Below are positions 9,420 to 18,085 of a stretch of 64,000 bases of DNA, one piece after another. Numbering within the stretch: the stretch's first letter is position 1; each line of letters begins with the position of its first letter. Below the pieces are notes generated by a model. That model was not told the DNA's origin. It did not search any database and saw only the letters and a program-made list of their open reading frames with translations. The DNA is from Pseudomonas sp. PB120. Its GTDB lineage: Bacteria; Pseudomonadota; Gammaproteobacteria; Pseudomonadales; Pseudomonadaceae. A program made the translations under genes and the position numbers. Location of the stretch: the NCBI RefSeq assembly GCF_009761815.1, contig NZ_RWIN01000047.1, positions 1 through 64,000 on the forward strand. Direction: 5' to 3'.

Positions 9420-10072
9420 CGGCGTCGGTCTCCATCGATTTCATCTCTGACGTGGTGTGCCCGTGGTGTGCGTTGGGTGCCACGGCACTGGAGCAGGCCA
9501 TCGAGAACCTGGCGGGTGAGGTCTCGGTGGAGCTGACCTACAAGCCTTTCGAGTTGAACCCGGACATGCCGGCAGTCGGCGAAAAAGCGGTCGAGCATTT
9601 GATGCGCAAGTATGGACGGACCGCCGAAGACGTTGCCGCTGGTAAGGCCATGCAGATCGCTCGCGGCGAGGCCATCGGTTTCACCTTCGACCTGGAAAAG
9701 CGCACTCACTTCTACAACACGTTTGATGCGCATCGGCTGTTGCTGTGGGCATTGCAGGAAGGGCGGCAGGTCGAGCTGAAGAAGATCCTGTTGCGGGCCT
9801 ACTTCAGCGAGGGCCAGAACCCGAGTGATCGCCAGACGCTGGTTCGACTGGCAGCACAAGCCGGACTGGATGCGGCAGCGGCTCAAGAGGTGTTGGCGTC
9901 CGGAGCGTTCGCCAAGGAGGTCCGTGAGCTTGAAGCGTTTTACCGCCAGCACGGCATCAATTCAGTACCAGCCATGATCCTCAACGGTCGTCACCTGGTG
10001 TCCGGTTCGCAGTCGGTCGAGTACTACGAACAGATGTTGAGACAAATGGCGAAGGCACCTGCCGAAGCCTGA
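9416..10072 (+). CDS. DsbA-family oxidoreductase, FrnE-like
   Basis: A 218-aa cytosolic thioredoxin-fold protein of the FrnE/2-hydroxychromene-2-carboxylate isomerase-like branch of the DsbA family. The redox motif is C15-P-W-C18 (DVVCPWCALG). There is no signal peptide, unlike periplasmic DsbA. The C-terminal motif GINSVPAMILNG is the cis-Pro loop. Start is GTG at 9416 (GTGA overlap with the tautomerase stop) with GAAGAGGAGGG in front. It probably acts as a thiol-redox or isomerase partner in the same small operon; substrate unknown. Confidence 0.85.
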   Translation: MTASVSIDFISDVVCPWCALGATALEQAIENLAGEVSVELTYKPFELNPDMPAVGEKAVEHLMRKYGRTAEDVAAGKAMQIARGEAIGFTFDLEKRTHFYNTFDAHRLLLWALQEGRQVELKKILLRAYFSEGQNPSDRQTLVRLAAQAGLDAAAAQEVLASGAFAKEVRELEAFYRQHGINSVPAMILNGRHLVSGSQSVEYYEQMLRQMAKAPAEA

Positions 10073-10114
10073 TTACGTACTTTTAAAACCATCATTTATC
10101 AGTAGAGGTTCATC

Positions 10115-10825
10115 ATGAGCAATTCGAAAAAAGTCATCGTTATTACTGGCGCGTCCCAAGGTCTCGGTGCAGGCATGGTTAAAGCGTTCCGTGATCTGGA
10201 TTACCGGGTGGTCGCCACTTCGCGTTCGATCAAGCCGTCAACCGATCCGGACATCCTTACCGTGGCTGGCGACATCGGCAACCCGGAAGTCGCTCAACAC
10301 GTTATCCGTGAAACCATCGCCCGCTTTGGCCGCATCGACACCCTGGTCAACAACGCCGGGATCTTCATCGCCAAACCGTTCACCGCGTACACCGCTGAAG
10401 ACTATGCGAATGTGCTGTCGGTGAACCTCAATGGTTTCTTCTACATCACCCAACTCGCCATCACCGAGATGGAAAAACAAGGCAGCGGCCACGTGGTCAA
10501 CATCACCACCAGCCTGGTGGACCATGCCATCGACGGCGTGCCGTCGGTGCTGGCGTCGCTGACTAAAGGTGGTTTGAACGCGGCGACCAAATCCTTGGCC
10601 ATCGAATACGCCAAGCGCGGGATTCGGGTGAATGCGGTCAGCCCTGGCATCATCAAGACGCCGATGCATGGTGAGGAAACGCATGAAGCATTGGGGAACC
10701 TGCACCCGGTTGGGCGCATGGGCGAGATCAGCGACATTGCGCAGGCGGTGGTGTATCTGGATAGCGCCAACTTTGTCACTGGCGAGATTCTGCATGTGGA
10801 TGGTGGGCAGAGCGCGGGTCACTGA
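10115..10825 (+). CDS. Short-chain dehydrogenase/reductase family protein with altered active site
   Basis: A 236-aa SDR protein. The nucleotide-binding motif TGASQGLG (residues 11-18) and the NNAG motif are intact. The usual YxxxK active site reads ASLTK (within VLASLTKGGLNAATKS): the Lys is present but the catalytic Tyr is replaced by Ala, while NITTSLVDH keeps a Ser at the expected region. It may therefore use another proton donor or not be a classical reductase. C-terminal VSPGIIKTPM and HVDGGQSAGH are normal. The start at 10115 follows AGTAGAGGTTCATC, 42 nt after the FrnE-like gene. Confidence 0.85.
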   Translation: MSNSKKVIVITGASQGLGAGMVKAFRDLDYRVVATSRSIKPSTDPDILTVAGDIGNPEVAQHVIRETIARFGRIDTLVNNAGIFIAKPFTAYTAEDYANVLSVNLNGFFYITQLAITEMEKQGSGHVVNITTSLVDHAIDGVPSVLASLTKGGLNAATKSLAIEYAKRGIRVNAVSPGIIKTPMHGEETHEALGNLHPVGRMGEISDIAQAVVYLDSANFVTGEILHVDGGQSAGH

Positions 10826-10850
10826 GTTCGGTTTCTCAAACCCCGGAAAC

Positions 10851-10886
10851 AACAAAGCCCTCGTATTTCTACGAGGGCTTTGTTTT
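10851..10886 (+). terminator. Intrinsic terminator after the tautomerase operon
   Basis: Stem AACAAAGCCCTCGT / ACGAGGGCTTTGTT, loop ATTTCT-type, T-rich tail. A-rich on the other side, so it can also end transcription of the tRNA on the minus strand. Confidence 0.9.
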
Positions 10887-10889
10887 GTA

Positions 10890-10965
<76 letters not shown>

Positions 10966-11405
10966 GTGTTAGGGCGACGATTATAGCGACTGGATTGGTT
11001 CTGTAAACCCCTGAATTCAGACTATTTTTACTTAAGCCTCAATCGGGGTTTTTTGACGGGTCTTTCGATCATCGTGCGTTATGGAACTCGACCCGCTAAA
11101 CGTTGACTTTGGGGGCGGACGTCATCGCTGCGGCGCGCCAAATCCAATACAGATTTACCACTCATATCTCCCCGATTTAGGCAGTTATGTCCTTTTGATT
11201 GAATGCTTATGCACAACGGCCTGATCGACGCACGCCATTACCACCGTATTTGTGGATCCGTTCTCATTTGCTCGCAAATGCCTGTTTTTCTGGTTTTTTC
11301 TGCATGTGTACGAAAATTGAACAGCAGTGTTTCAGGCCCGAAACAGGCGCGGATATTGGATCCACGATAATTCCATCAACAGAGTTATCCACAGGCTGAT
11401 GCTGA
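10966..11405. other. Gap without a recognisable gene
   Basis: A 440-nt stretch with lower GC than its neighbours. I see a small perfect hairpin (CATTTG-CTCG-CAAATG near 11269-11284) followed by T-rich tracts, a GCCTGTTT/GAAACAGGC-like pairing further on, and one DnaA-box-like TTATCCACA at 11385-11393. No reading frame is convincing. Confidence 0.5.
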
Positions 11406-12635
11406 TCAAGAGCGCTCGGCAAGGAGCAAGAAATTGCGCGGTGTGACGGCGGCTTGGCAGAAGGTTCCGAGGCGGACGTCGTAGCCCTGCTCGACGAGGA
11501 AAAGTGCCCGATCCAGTACCAGCCAAAGCTCCAGTGGGCGTCGGAATAGACCGCGCAGCAGCTCCAGATTGCGCACTTCGGCCAAACGTTGCCAGCCGGC
11601 TGATTCGAGCGCTGACCAATTCTGCGGGCCGATTGTGGATAACTCTTTCAGTGCGGCCAAATGGTGGCAGTAATCAGCAAACGATTTATCCAGCCATGCG
11701 CTGGGCAGGGAGGGGGTGGGCAGGTATTCGTCGGCTCCGCGCAGTTGCCGCTGCAGCAGGTCGAACGCCAGGCGTCGGGCCATGGACGTGTCGCGTTGGC
11801 GTCGGACGCGAGCACCGGCGGTGACGGTTTCGCTCATGGGTAGCGAAAGGTCGTCGAGGGACAGTTGCAGGTGGGAGCGCTTCGCCGAGGAGGACATCGG
11901 TTGATATTCGCCAAGGCTGATCCGGTTATAGCAGCAGGGCGCAATGGCCAGTTGCTTACAGCCTGCCGAACTGGCGAGCTGGATCAGCCGCACATGCAGG
12001 TCACCACAGGCGTGCAGTGCGACCGGGGTGTGCTCAGCGTTCAACAACGTGGCGGCGCCCGGAGCCAGCACATCCTGTTCGACATGCAGCGCATGCAGGT
12101 GATGACGTTGGCTGAGTGCCTGGCCGCTGGCAACCAGTGCGGGATCGTATTCCAGACAAGTCAGTTGCTGCCCGGTTTGCAGCAGGCGTCGACCCAAGTG
12201 ACCTTTTCCCGAGCACCAATCCAGCCAGTGCATCGGTGTTGTAGCAAACGATAACCGACCGGCAAACGCTTCGATCTGCTGCCACTTGCGCCCCGGCACA
12301 TCGACATTCAGCCGATGCCCGGCCGCTTCAAGCGCATGCAGCGGCAACTCACCCACCAAACCCAGCTCAAGGGACAGCGCCGCCAGCGAAGCAAACGGCT
12401 CGGGCGCATCCAACAGCGAAGGTTGATTGTGAGCACTTTCCGCCTCGTCCAGCGAACGTCCGCGTAGCCACAAAGCCAGCTCGGGGTGGGACGCTTCCCA
12501 CGGAAGCTGACGATGGGTAAACGGTCGAGGTTTCCACAGCGCCTGATGTTCTGTCAGAAAAGCATCCAGCGCTTCGAAACGGGCGAGTAAGAGCTCGCCC
12601 GTCAGCACGTGGGAATCAGCGCCCTTGGCAGGCAT
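11406..12635 (-). CDS. Class I SAM-dependent methyltransferase, GSTCD/Methyltransf_32-like
   Basis: A 409-aa protein. The SAM-binding motif I is LDWCSGKGHLGRRL (about residues 138-150), followed by acidic loop LEYDPALV, then ALHACGDLH and APCCYN, the set typical of the METTL25/TRM13/GSTCD-like branch that may act on RNA. The first about 120 residues are not obviously homologous to anything I know. The chosen ATG overlaps the end of hisM by 20 nt, so it is the last gene of the amino-acid transporter operon; a GTG at 12608 is a possible later start. Substrate unknown. Confidence 0.75.
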   Translation of the reverse strand: MPAKGADSHVLTGELLLARFEALDAFLTEHQALWKPRPFTHRQLPWEASHPELALWLRGRSLDEAESAHNQPSLLDAPEPFASLAALSLELGLVGELPLHALEAAGHRLNVDVPGRKWQQIEAFAGRLSFATTPMHWLDWCSGKGHLGRRLLQTGQQLTCLEYDPALVASGQALSQRHHLHALHVEQDVLAPGAATLLNAEHTPVALHACGDLHVRLIQLASSAGCKQLAIAPCCYNRISLGEYQPMSSSAKRSHLQLSLDDLSLPMSETVTAGARVRRQRDTSMARRLAFDLLQRQLRGADEYLPTPSLPSAWLDKSFADYCHHLAALKELSTIGPQNWSALESAGWQRLAEVRNLELLRGLFRRPLELWLVLDRALFLVEQGYDVRLGTFCQAAVTPRNFLLLAERS

Positions 12636-13305
12636 CGACGCGCAACCAGCGCTCCAGCAGCTTGAAGCCGCGGACCAGCACGTAAGCCATCAACAGATAG
12701 AACATGCCCGCCGCGAAGAAAATCTCCACTGGCAGATACGTCCGGGCAATGATGGTGCGGGCCATGCCGGTCAGTTCCAGCAAGGTCACGGTGCTGGCCA
12801 GTGCGCTGGCCTTGAGCATCAGAATCACTTCGTTGCTATAGGCCGGCAGGCCGATGCGCGCGGCGCGGGGCAGGATGATGTAGAACATCGCCTTGGCGCG
12901 GGACATGCCCAGCGCGCGTGCCGCTTCGATTTCGCCCTTTGGAATCGCCTGGATCGAGCCGCGCAGGATCTCGGCGATGTACGCCGCCGTGTGCAGGGTC
13001 ATGGTCGCCGTGGCGCACCAGAAAGGATCGCGCAAGTACGGCCACATCGAGCTGTTACGGATCACATCGAACTGCGCCAGGCCGTAGTAGACCAGGAACA
13101 GTTGAACCAGCAGCGGTGTGCCACGGAAAAAGAAGATGTAGCCGTAGGGAATGGCCCGTACATACCAGAGTCGCGACGAGCGCGCGATGCCCAGCGGGAT
13201 CGCCAGCAGCAGTCCGGCAATGACGGCGATGGCAACCAGCTCCAGTGTCAGCGTCGCGCCCTGAGCCAGTTTCGGCAGCCACTTGATAATGACTTCCCAG
13301 TTCAT
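12616..13305 (-). CDS. hisM: Basic amino-acid ABC transporter permease, HisM type
   Basis: A 229-aa inner-membrane permease of the polar amino-acid (HisM/HisQ) family, about five membrane segments, with the EAA loop EAARALGMSRAKAMFYIILPRA that docks on the ATPase. The ATG at 13305 overlaps the hisQ stop by 4 nt. It should pair with the HisQ-like subunit to form the channel for histidine, arginine, lysine or ornithine. The substrate range is inferred from the binding protein. Confidence 0.9.
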   Translation of the reverse strand: MNWEVIIKWLPKLAQGATLTLELVAIAVIAGLLLAIPLGIARSSRLWYVRAIPYGYIFFFRGTPLLVQLFLVYYGLAQFDVIRNSSMWPYLRDPFWCATATMTLHTAAYIAEILRGSIQAIPKGEIEAARALGMSRAKAMFYIILPRAARIGLPAYSNEVILMLKASALASTVTLLELTGMARTIIARTYLPVEIFFAAGMFYLLMAYVLVRGFKLLERWLRVDACQGR

Positions 13306-13997
13306 TGAGTTGTCCTCGCGAAGCCGCGACCCGCGCGTTTTTCCATGAAGTGCATGCCGGTCATGGCGAGAATCGTCAGGCCCAGGTACATGAACGCCGC
13401 CACCATATAGAAGGTGAACGGTTGCTTGGACACGGTCACGCCGATTTGTGCGTGACGCATGATTTCTTCCAGGCCGATGACGGACACCAGCGCGGTGTCT
13501 TTCATCAAGATCATGAACAGGTTGCCCAGGCCGGGCAGGGCGATGCGCCACATCTGCGGCATGATCAGTTTGGTGAAGATGCGAAATTTCGACAGGCCCA
13601 GTGCCACGCCGGCTTCACGGTGGCCCTTGGGAATCGCCAGAATGGCACCGCGAAACACTTCCGTGGCGTAGGCGCCGAAGCACAGGCCCAGCGCAATCAC
13701 GCCGGCGGCGAAGGCATTGAGTTCGAGATCGGGTTTGCCAAAAAACTCACCCAGGGCACGCATCAGGTTGACCGTGCCGAAATAGATCAGCAGCACCCAG
13801 AGCAATTCCGGGATGCCGCGAACCAGCGTCGAATAAGTGCCGCCAAGCCATTGCAGCGGCTTGTACGGGGAAGTCTTGGCCAAAGCGCCGAGAAGACCGA
13901 GCACCAGCCCGAGGCACAGGGCCGAGAGCGCCAGTTTCACAGTCATCAGCGCACCCGCGGCAAGCGCGGGGCCGAATCCGTAGAGATCGATAGTCAT
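13302..13997 (-). CDS. hisQ: Basic amino-acid ABC transporter permease, HisQ type
   Basis: A 231-aa permease starting MTIDLYGFGPALAAGALMTVKLALSALCLG, with the EAA-like loop EAGVALGLSKFRIFTKLIMPQMWR and about five membrane segments. The ATG at 13997 is favoured over an upstream in-frame start at 14048, which would add an unusual leader. It lies 78 nt after the binding-protein gene and overlaps hisM by 4 nt. Confidence 0.9.
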   Translation of the reverse strand: MTIDLYGFGPALAAGALMTVKLALSALCLGLVLGLLGALAKTSPYKPLQWLGGTYSTLVRGIPELLWVLLIYFGTVNLMRALGEFFGKPDLELNAFAAGVIALGLCFGAYATEVFRGAILAIPKGHREAGVALGLSKFRIFTKLIMPQMWRIALPGLGNLFMILMKDTALVSVIGLEEIMRHAQIGVTVSKQPFTFYMVAAFMYLGLTILAMTGMHFMEKRAGRGFARTTQ

Positions 13998-14075
13998 GGA
14001 TTTCTTTTCAAAGCGCGGCAGGCAATGCCGAGGACGGGCGCCGTACAACCCAGGCGCCCGTCCGGCAGGTCAGAA

Positions 14076-14822
14076 TCAATAGATGCTGAACGGGAAGTAC
14101 TTGTCGTTGATCTTCTTGTAGGTGCCGTCAGCGACGATTTCTTTGAGCGCGAGGTTCAGCTTCTCGCGGATCGGGTCGTTTTTACGCACAGCAATACCGA
14201 TCTTGTCGCTTTCTTCCACCGGGTCACCCTTGAACTCGTAAGAGCGACCGGCGTCGCTTTTCAGCCATTCATAGTTGACGTATTTGTCCGCCAGGATGCC
14301 GTCCAGACGACCGGAAGTCAGGTCCAGGTATGCGTTTTCCTGGGTGTCGTAGAGTTTGACTTCGACGCCTTCCATGTTGTCTTCCATCCAGGTGCCAGCG
14401 AGCGTTGCACGTTGTGCGCCGATCACTTTGCCTTGCAGGGAAGCCTTGTCGGTTTTGAAATCAACATCTTTCTTGGCGATAAACTGCAGCTTGTTCGAGT
14501 AGTACGGGTCGGTGAAGTCCACCGCTTGCTTGCGCTCGTCGGTGATCGACATCGAGGAGATCAGGAAGTCGAATTTCTTGGCGTTCAGGGCCGGGATGAT
14601 GCCGTCCCAGTCGGAGGTGACCACGCTGCACTCGACTTTCATCTTGGCGCACAGGGCGTCGCCGATTTCCTTGTCGAAGCCGACGACATTGCCACTGGCA
14701 TCTTTATTGTTGAACGGCGGGTAGGCCGCTTCGATGCCCATCTTCAAAGTTTCGGCCATGGCACCGGCGCTGAAGGCCAGGGTGACGGCGGCGGCCAGGA
14801 AGACCTTTTTGTAGTTCTGCAT
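14076..14822 (-). CDS. hisJ: Periplasmic basic amino-acid-binding protein (HisJ/ArgT/AotJ type)
   Basis: A 248-aa family-3 solute-binding protein. A signal peptide (VFLAAAVTLAFSAGAMA, cut after residue 23) leads to the mature LKMGIEAAYPPFN. Two cysteines in DALCAKMKVECSVV match the disulfide of HisJ/LAO proteins, and FLISSMSITDERKQAVDFTDPYY is the ligand-binding signature. The ribosome site GGAGCTACCCGC precedes the ATG at 14822. It lies 13 nt after the ATPase gene. Ligand probably Arg/Lys/Orn/His; which one cannot be read. Confidence 0.92.
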   Translation of the reverse strand: MQNYKKVFLAAAVTLAFSAGAMAETLKMGIEAAYPPFNNKDASGNVVGFDKEIGDALCAKMKVECSVVTSDWDGIIPALNAKKFDFLISSMSITDERKQAVDFTDPYYSNKLQFIAKKDVDFKTDKASLQGKVIGAQRATLAGTWMEDNMEGVEVKLYDTQENAYLDLTSGRLDGILADKYVNYEWLKSDAGRSYEFKGDPVEESDKIGIAVRKNDPIREKLNLALKEIVADGTYKKINDKYFPFSIY

Positions 14823-14835
14823 GCGGGTAGCTCCG

Positions 14836-15609
14836 TTAGCGGTTGCTGGACATGAATTGTTTGCAGCGCGCCGAAAGCGGGTTTTCGAACACCTGCTGTG
14901 GCGATCCTTGCTCTTCTACCAGGCCCTGGTGGAGGAACACCACTTCGCTGGAGACCTGACGGGCGAAGCCCATTTCGTGGGTGACCAGCAGCATGGTGCG
15001 GCCTTCTTCGGCCAGTGCGCGGATGACATTAAGTACTTCCTGGACCATTTCCGGGTCAAGGGCGGAGGTGGGCTCGTCGAACAGGATCACCTTGGGTTGC
15101 ATCGCCAGTGTGCGGGCAATCGCTGCGCGCTGTTGCTGGCCGCCGGAGAGTTCGGCCGGGTACGCGTGGCGCTTGTCAGCGATGCCGACCTTGGCCAGCA
15201 AGGCTTCGGCGACTTCGATGGCTTCTGCCTTGCTTTGGCCGAGCACGCGGCGCGGGGCCTCGATGATGTTGTCGAGCACACTCATGTGAGGCCAGAGATT
15301 AAAGTTTTGAAACACAAAACCAATCTCGCTGCGCAGGCGGTTGATCTGTTTGCCGTCGGCGGCCACCAGTTCGCCGTTCTTGGCGGCTTTGAGCTTGAGT
15401 TCTTCGCCGGCCACCAGGATTTGGCCCTGGTGCGGGTTTTCCAGCAGGTTGATGCAACGAAGGAACGTGGACTTGCCGGAACCGGAGGAGCCCAGGATCG
15501 AGATCACATCGCCGTCGCGGGCGGTCAGCGAGATGCCTTTGAGCACCTCCAGCGAACCGTAGCGTTTGTGCAAGTTGCGGATTTCAAGCGCGGGCGTGGC
15601 CTCAGCCAT
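14836..15609 (-). CDS. hisP: Amino-acid ABC transporter ATP-binding protein (HisP type)
   Basis: A 257-aa ATPase of the polar amino-acid transporter family. Walker A is GSSGSGKST, the signature is LSGGQQQR, Walker B is VILFDEPTSALD, and the switch His lies in LLVTHEMG. It is the first gene of the operon hisP-hisJ-hisQ-hisM-methyltransferase on the minus strand; the gene order with the ATPase first is less usual than HisJQMP. The promoter must lie in the 555-nt gap up to gabP. Confidence 0.92.
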   Translation of the reverse strand: MAEATPALEIRNLHKRYGSLEVLKGISLTARDGDVISILGSSGSGKSTFLRCINLLENPHQGQILVAGEELKLKAAKNGELVAADGKQINRLRSEIGFVFQNFNLWPHMSVLDNIIEAPRRVLGQSKAEAIEVAEALLAKVGIADKRHAYPAELSGGQQQRAAIARTLAMQPKVILFDEPTSALDPEMVQEVLNVIRALAEEGRTMLLVTHEMGFARQVSSEVVFLHQGLVEEQGSPQQVFENPLSARCKQFMSSNR

Positions 15610-16164
15610 GTGCGTTCCTCATAGTGTATTGCGCTCCTGCTGTTGGCGGGCCTTCCTGGCGAGGCGGCCAACCTAGCATAGCGTCTGAATGGCAGCCAAC
15701 AGCGCTACGGGCGGTAATCGGGTGGCTTGCGGCAGGTTGTCGCATCGGTACAGCAGACTGTCGCCCCATCAACAACCGAACAGAGGTTTTAACCAGCGCC
15801 TGCCGGGCTGCGGCGTAAAAAAGGGCGCGATGTTGCCAGCTTTGGCCGGGGGTTGGAAGCGCTATCCGGACAAACGTCCCTGATCCGCCCCTTTATTGTG
15901 CGTCGAGTGCTTTTTCAGGTGTGTTTCTGGTGCGCGGATACGTTACTTGAGTGGGTCGCAGGGTAACGTTCTGGCTAATTGCCATTAATCTCAATGACTT
16001 GCGATGACTGTCCGGTCGGGACGAGATCGCCGGATTAGACGGTTTTGAAACATTTTGGCGCAAATCTTGCGTACAGAATCTAGAACGCCCCGTTGGTTTC
16101 TTTTTACGAGAAGGAACACCGAGCGGGATGCATGCATTCGCTTTTCCTTACAAAGGTAGTTTCA
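15610..16164. other. Divergent promoter region between the ABC operon and gabP
   Basis: A 555-nt non-coding gap between divergently transcribed genes. It should hold the promoter of the hisP operon (minus strand; a TATGCT-like -10 near 15675 is the best I see, not convincing) and that of gabP. The only well-matched element is the sigma-54-type site at 16056-16070. Confidence 0.5.
16056..16070 (+). promoter_or_regulatory. Sigma-54 promoter candidate for gabP
   Basis: TGGCGCAAATCTTGC matches the sigma-54 consensus TGGCAC-N5-TTGC with GG and GC exactly 10 nt apart. Transcription would start near 16082, giving an 83-nt leader before the gabP ATG. Confidence 0.6.
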
Positions 16165-17556
16165 ATGAGCAGTAACCAAAGCTCTAATGGCCTCGAACAG
16201 GGGCTCAAACCGCGTCATGTGACCATGCTGTCGATTGCCGGGGTTATCGGCGCCGGCCTGTTCGTGGGCTCGGGTCACGCCATCGCCGCTGCAGGCCCGG
16301 CCGTACTGTTGGCCTATGCCGCCGCCGGTATGCTGGTGGTGTTGGTCATGCGCATGCTGGGTGAAATGGCGGTTGCTTCGCCAGACACCGGCTCTTTCTC
16401 GACGTACGCCGATCGCGCGATCGGTCACTGGGCCGGTTTCACCATAGGCTGGCTGTACTGGTGGTTCTGGGTTCTCGTGATCCCGCTGGAGGCCAACGCC
16501 GCCGCAACCATCCTGCATGCCTGGTTCCCTGGCGTGGATATCTGGGCCTTCGCCCTGGTCATCACCATGTTGCTGACCGTGACCAACCTGTTCAGTGTGA
16601 AGAACTACGGTGAATTCGAGTTCTGGTTCGCCCTGATCAAAGTGTTGGCGATCATCGGCTTCATCGTTCTGGGCGTCGCGGCGATTTTCGGCTTCCTGCC
16701 GGGCAGCCAGGTCAGCGGTGTTTCGCACCTGTTCGACACCCAAGGTTTCCTGCCAAACGGCATGGGCGCGGTACTGGGCGCAATCTTGACCACCATGTTC
16801 TCCTTCATGGGTACCGAGATCGTGACCATTGCGGCCGCGGAATCGAAAGATCCGGGCAAGCAAATCTCCAAGGCCACCAACTCGGTGATCTGGCGGATCG
16901 GCTTGTTCTACCTCGTTTCGATCTTCATCGTTGTGGCCCTGGTGCCTTGGAACGACCCTGTACTGGCCAGCCTGGGTTCCTACCAGACCGTGCTTGAGCG
17001 CATGGGCATCCCTAACGCCAAAATGATCGTCGACATCGTGGTACTGGTCGCTGTAACCAGCTGCCTGAACTCGGCGCTCTACACTTCGTCGCGTATGTTG
17101 TTCTCCCTGGGCAAGCGCGGTGATGCACCGGCCATGTCCACCCGCACCAACAAAAGCGGCACGCCTTACTGGGCTGTCATGCTGTCCACTGGTGCAGCGT
17201 TCCTGGCAACCTTCGCCAACTACGTAGCCCCGGCTGCGGTGTTCGAATTCCTGCTGGCCAGCTCCGGCGCCATCGCGCTGTTGGTGTACCTGGTGATCGC
17301 GATCTCGCAACTGCGCATGCGCAAGCAGCGCATTGCCCGTGGCGAGAAAATCGCGTTCAGCATGTGGCTGTTCCCTGGCCTGACCTACGCCGTGATCGTG
17401 TTCATCGTCGGCGCACTGACCATCATGCTGTTCCAGGAAGCCCACCGCGTGGAAATCCTCGCGACCGGCCTGCTGAGCCTGTGTGTCGTGGCCGCCGGCC
17501 TGTTCGTGGCTCGCCGCCGCAAGCTGGACGCACGTGGCGCGGTAGTACTGAGCTGA
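16165..17556 (+). CDS. gabP: GABA permease-type amino-acid transporter
   Basis: A 463-aa APC-superfamily permease with twelve hydrophobic segments. The first (LSIAGVIGAGLFVGSGHAI) and the SFMGTEIVTIAAAESKDPGK stretch are diagnostic of the GabP/AnsP/AroP group, and overall similarity is closest to GABA permease. The ATG at 16165 (MSSNQSS) is favoured over an in-frame ATG at 16093, because residues 1-24 of the long form look non-coding. Regulation probably goes through sigma-54 (site at 16056). Other substrates (beta-alanine, proline) are possible. Confidence 0.85.
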   Translation: MSSNQSSNGLEQGLKPRHVTMLSIAGVIGAGLFVGSGHAIAAAGPAVLLAYAAAGMLVVLVMRMLGEMAVASPDTGSFSTYADRAIGHWAGFTIGWLYWWFWVLVIPLEANAAATILHAWFPGVDIWAFALVITMLLTVTNLFSVKNYGEFEFWFALIKVLAIIGFIVLGVAAIFGFLPGSQVSGVSHLFDTQGFLPNGMGAVLGAILTTMFSFMGTEIVTIAAAESKDPGKQISKATNSVIWRIGLFYLVSIFIVVALVPWNDPVLASLGSYQTVLERMGIPNAKMIVDIVVLVAVTSCLNSALYTSSRMLFSLGKRGDAPAMSTRTNKSGTPYWAVMLSTGAAFLATFANYVAPAAVFEFLLASSGAIALLVYLVIAISQLRMRKQRIARGEKIAFSMWLFPGLTYAVIVFIVGALTIMLFQEAHRVEILATGLLSLCVVAAGLFVARRRKLDARGAVVLS

Positions 17557-17573
17557 TTGATCGCGTGATGTGA

Positions 17574-17611
17574 AAACGGCCGCTGTCAGTGATGACAAGC
17601 GGCCGTTTTTG
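17574..17611. terminator. Intrinsic bidirectional terminator after gabP
   Basis: Stem AAACGGCCGCT / AGCGGCCGTTT with A-rich and T-rich flanks; the hypothetical gene at 17627 ends 16 nt away in the opposite direction. Confidence 0.9.
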
Positions 17612-17626
17612 TTTAAGGGCGAAGAC

Positions 17627-18079
17627 TTACTCGCCTTTTTCTTCCTCTGCATCCAGCGTCTGGCGATAGCTGTCCAGCGCATCGCCAAAGTCGGTGATGA
17701 ACTGCGGATCGGTCAGCCAGGCCTGCGCGGTCTCACGGTCCATGCCGTCGGCCCACATGCGGTAATCGATCAGCATGTCGGCGGCCAGGTGGGTCGCGGC
17801 CATGGCTTCGTTGTCGGCGTTTTCCATGTCCAGCAATTCTGGATGGTCGCTGATGATTCCGGCGAGATCGGACAGCAGGGTCAGCAGCATGTCGTTACGG
17901 CTGACAGCTTCTGCGTCGCGCATTTTGCTGAACATTGCCAGGGTGTATTCCGGAATCGGTTCGCCGATCTCGCCCAGGTCATCGTCCAGTGCGGCGGGCT
18001 TGCGGCCGTGGATATTGATTTGCTTGGCTTTGATCTTGGCGCGTTTGGCGCGTTTCTGCTGCTTGTTCAGGGAGGCCAT
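17627..18079 (-). CDS. Small hypothetical protein, tandem paralogue A
   Basis: A 150-aa soluble protein with a strongly basic N-terminus (NKQQKRAKRAKIKAKQ) and an acidic helical remainder. The C-terminal half contains DYRMWADGMDRETAQAWLTDPQFITDFGDAL. The neighbour at 18086 has the same basic start and the same C-terminal pattern (EYRQW..TDEAGALAWIESPAFQVDY), so the two are paralogues from a tandem duplication. No Shine-Dalgarno sequence is evident; the start is 7 nt after the other gene's stop. No known function; the basic arm suggests nucleic-acid or ribosome contact, a guess. Confidence 0.75.
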   Translation of the reverse strand: MASLNKQQKRAKRAKIKAKQINIHGRKPAALDDDLGEIGEPIPEYTLAMFSKMRDAEAVSRNDMLLTLLSDLAGIISDHPELLDMENADNEAMAATHLAADMLIDYRMWADGMDRETAQAWLTDPQFITDFGDALDSYRQTLDAEEEKGE

Positions 18080-18085
18080 GGGTGC

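Noticed and set aside
11385..11642. Two DnaA-box-like TTATCCACA sites in opposite orientation, as a possible origin
   Set aside because: Only two sites about 250 bp apart, one inside the methyltransferase gene, no AT-rich unwinding region and no dnaA/dnaN nearby.
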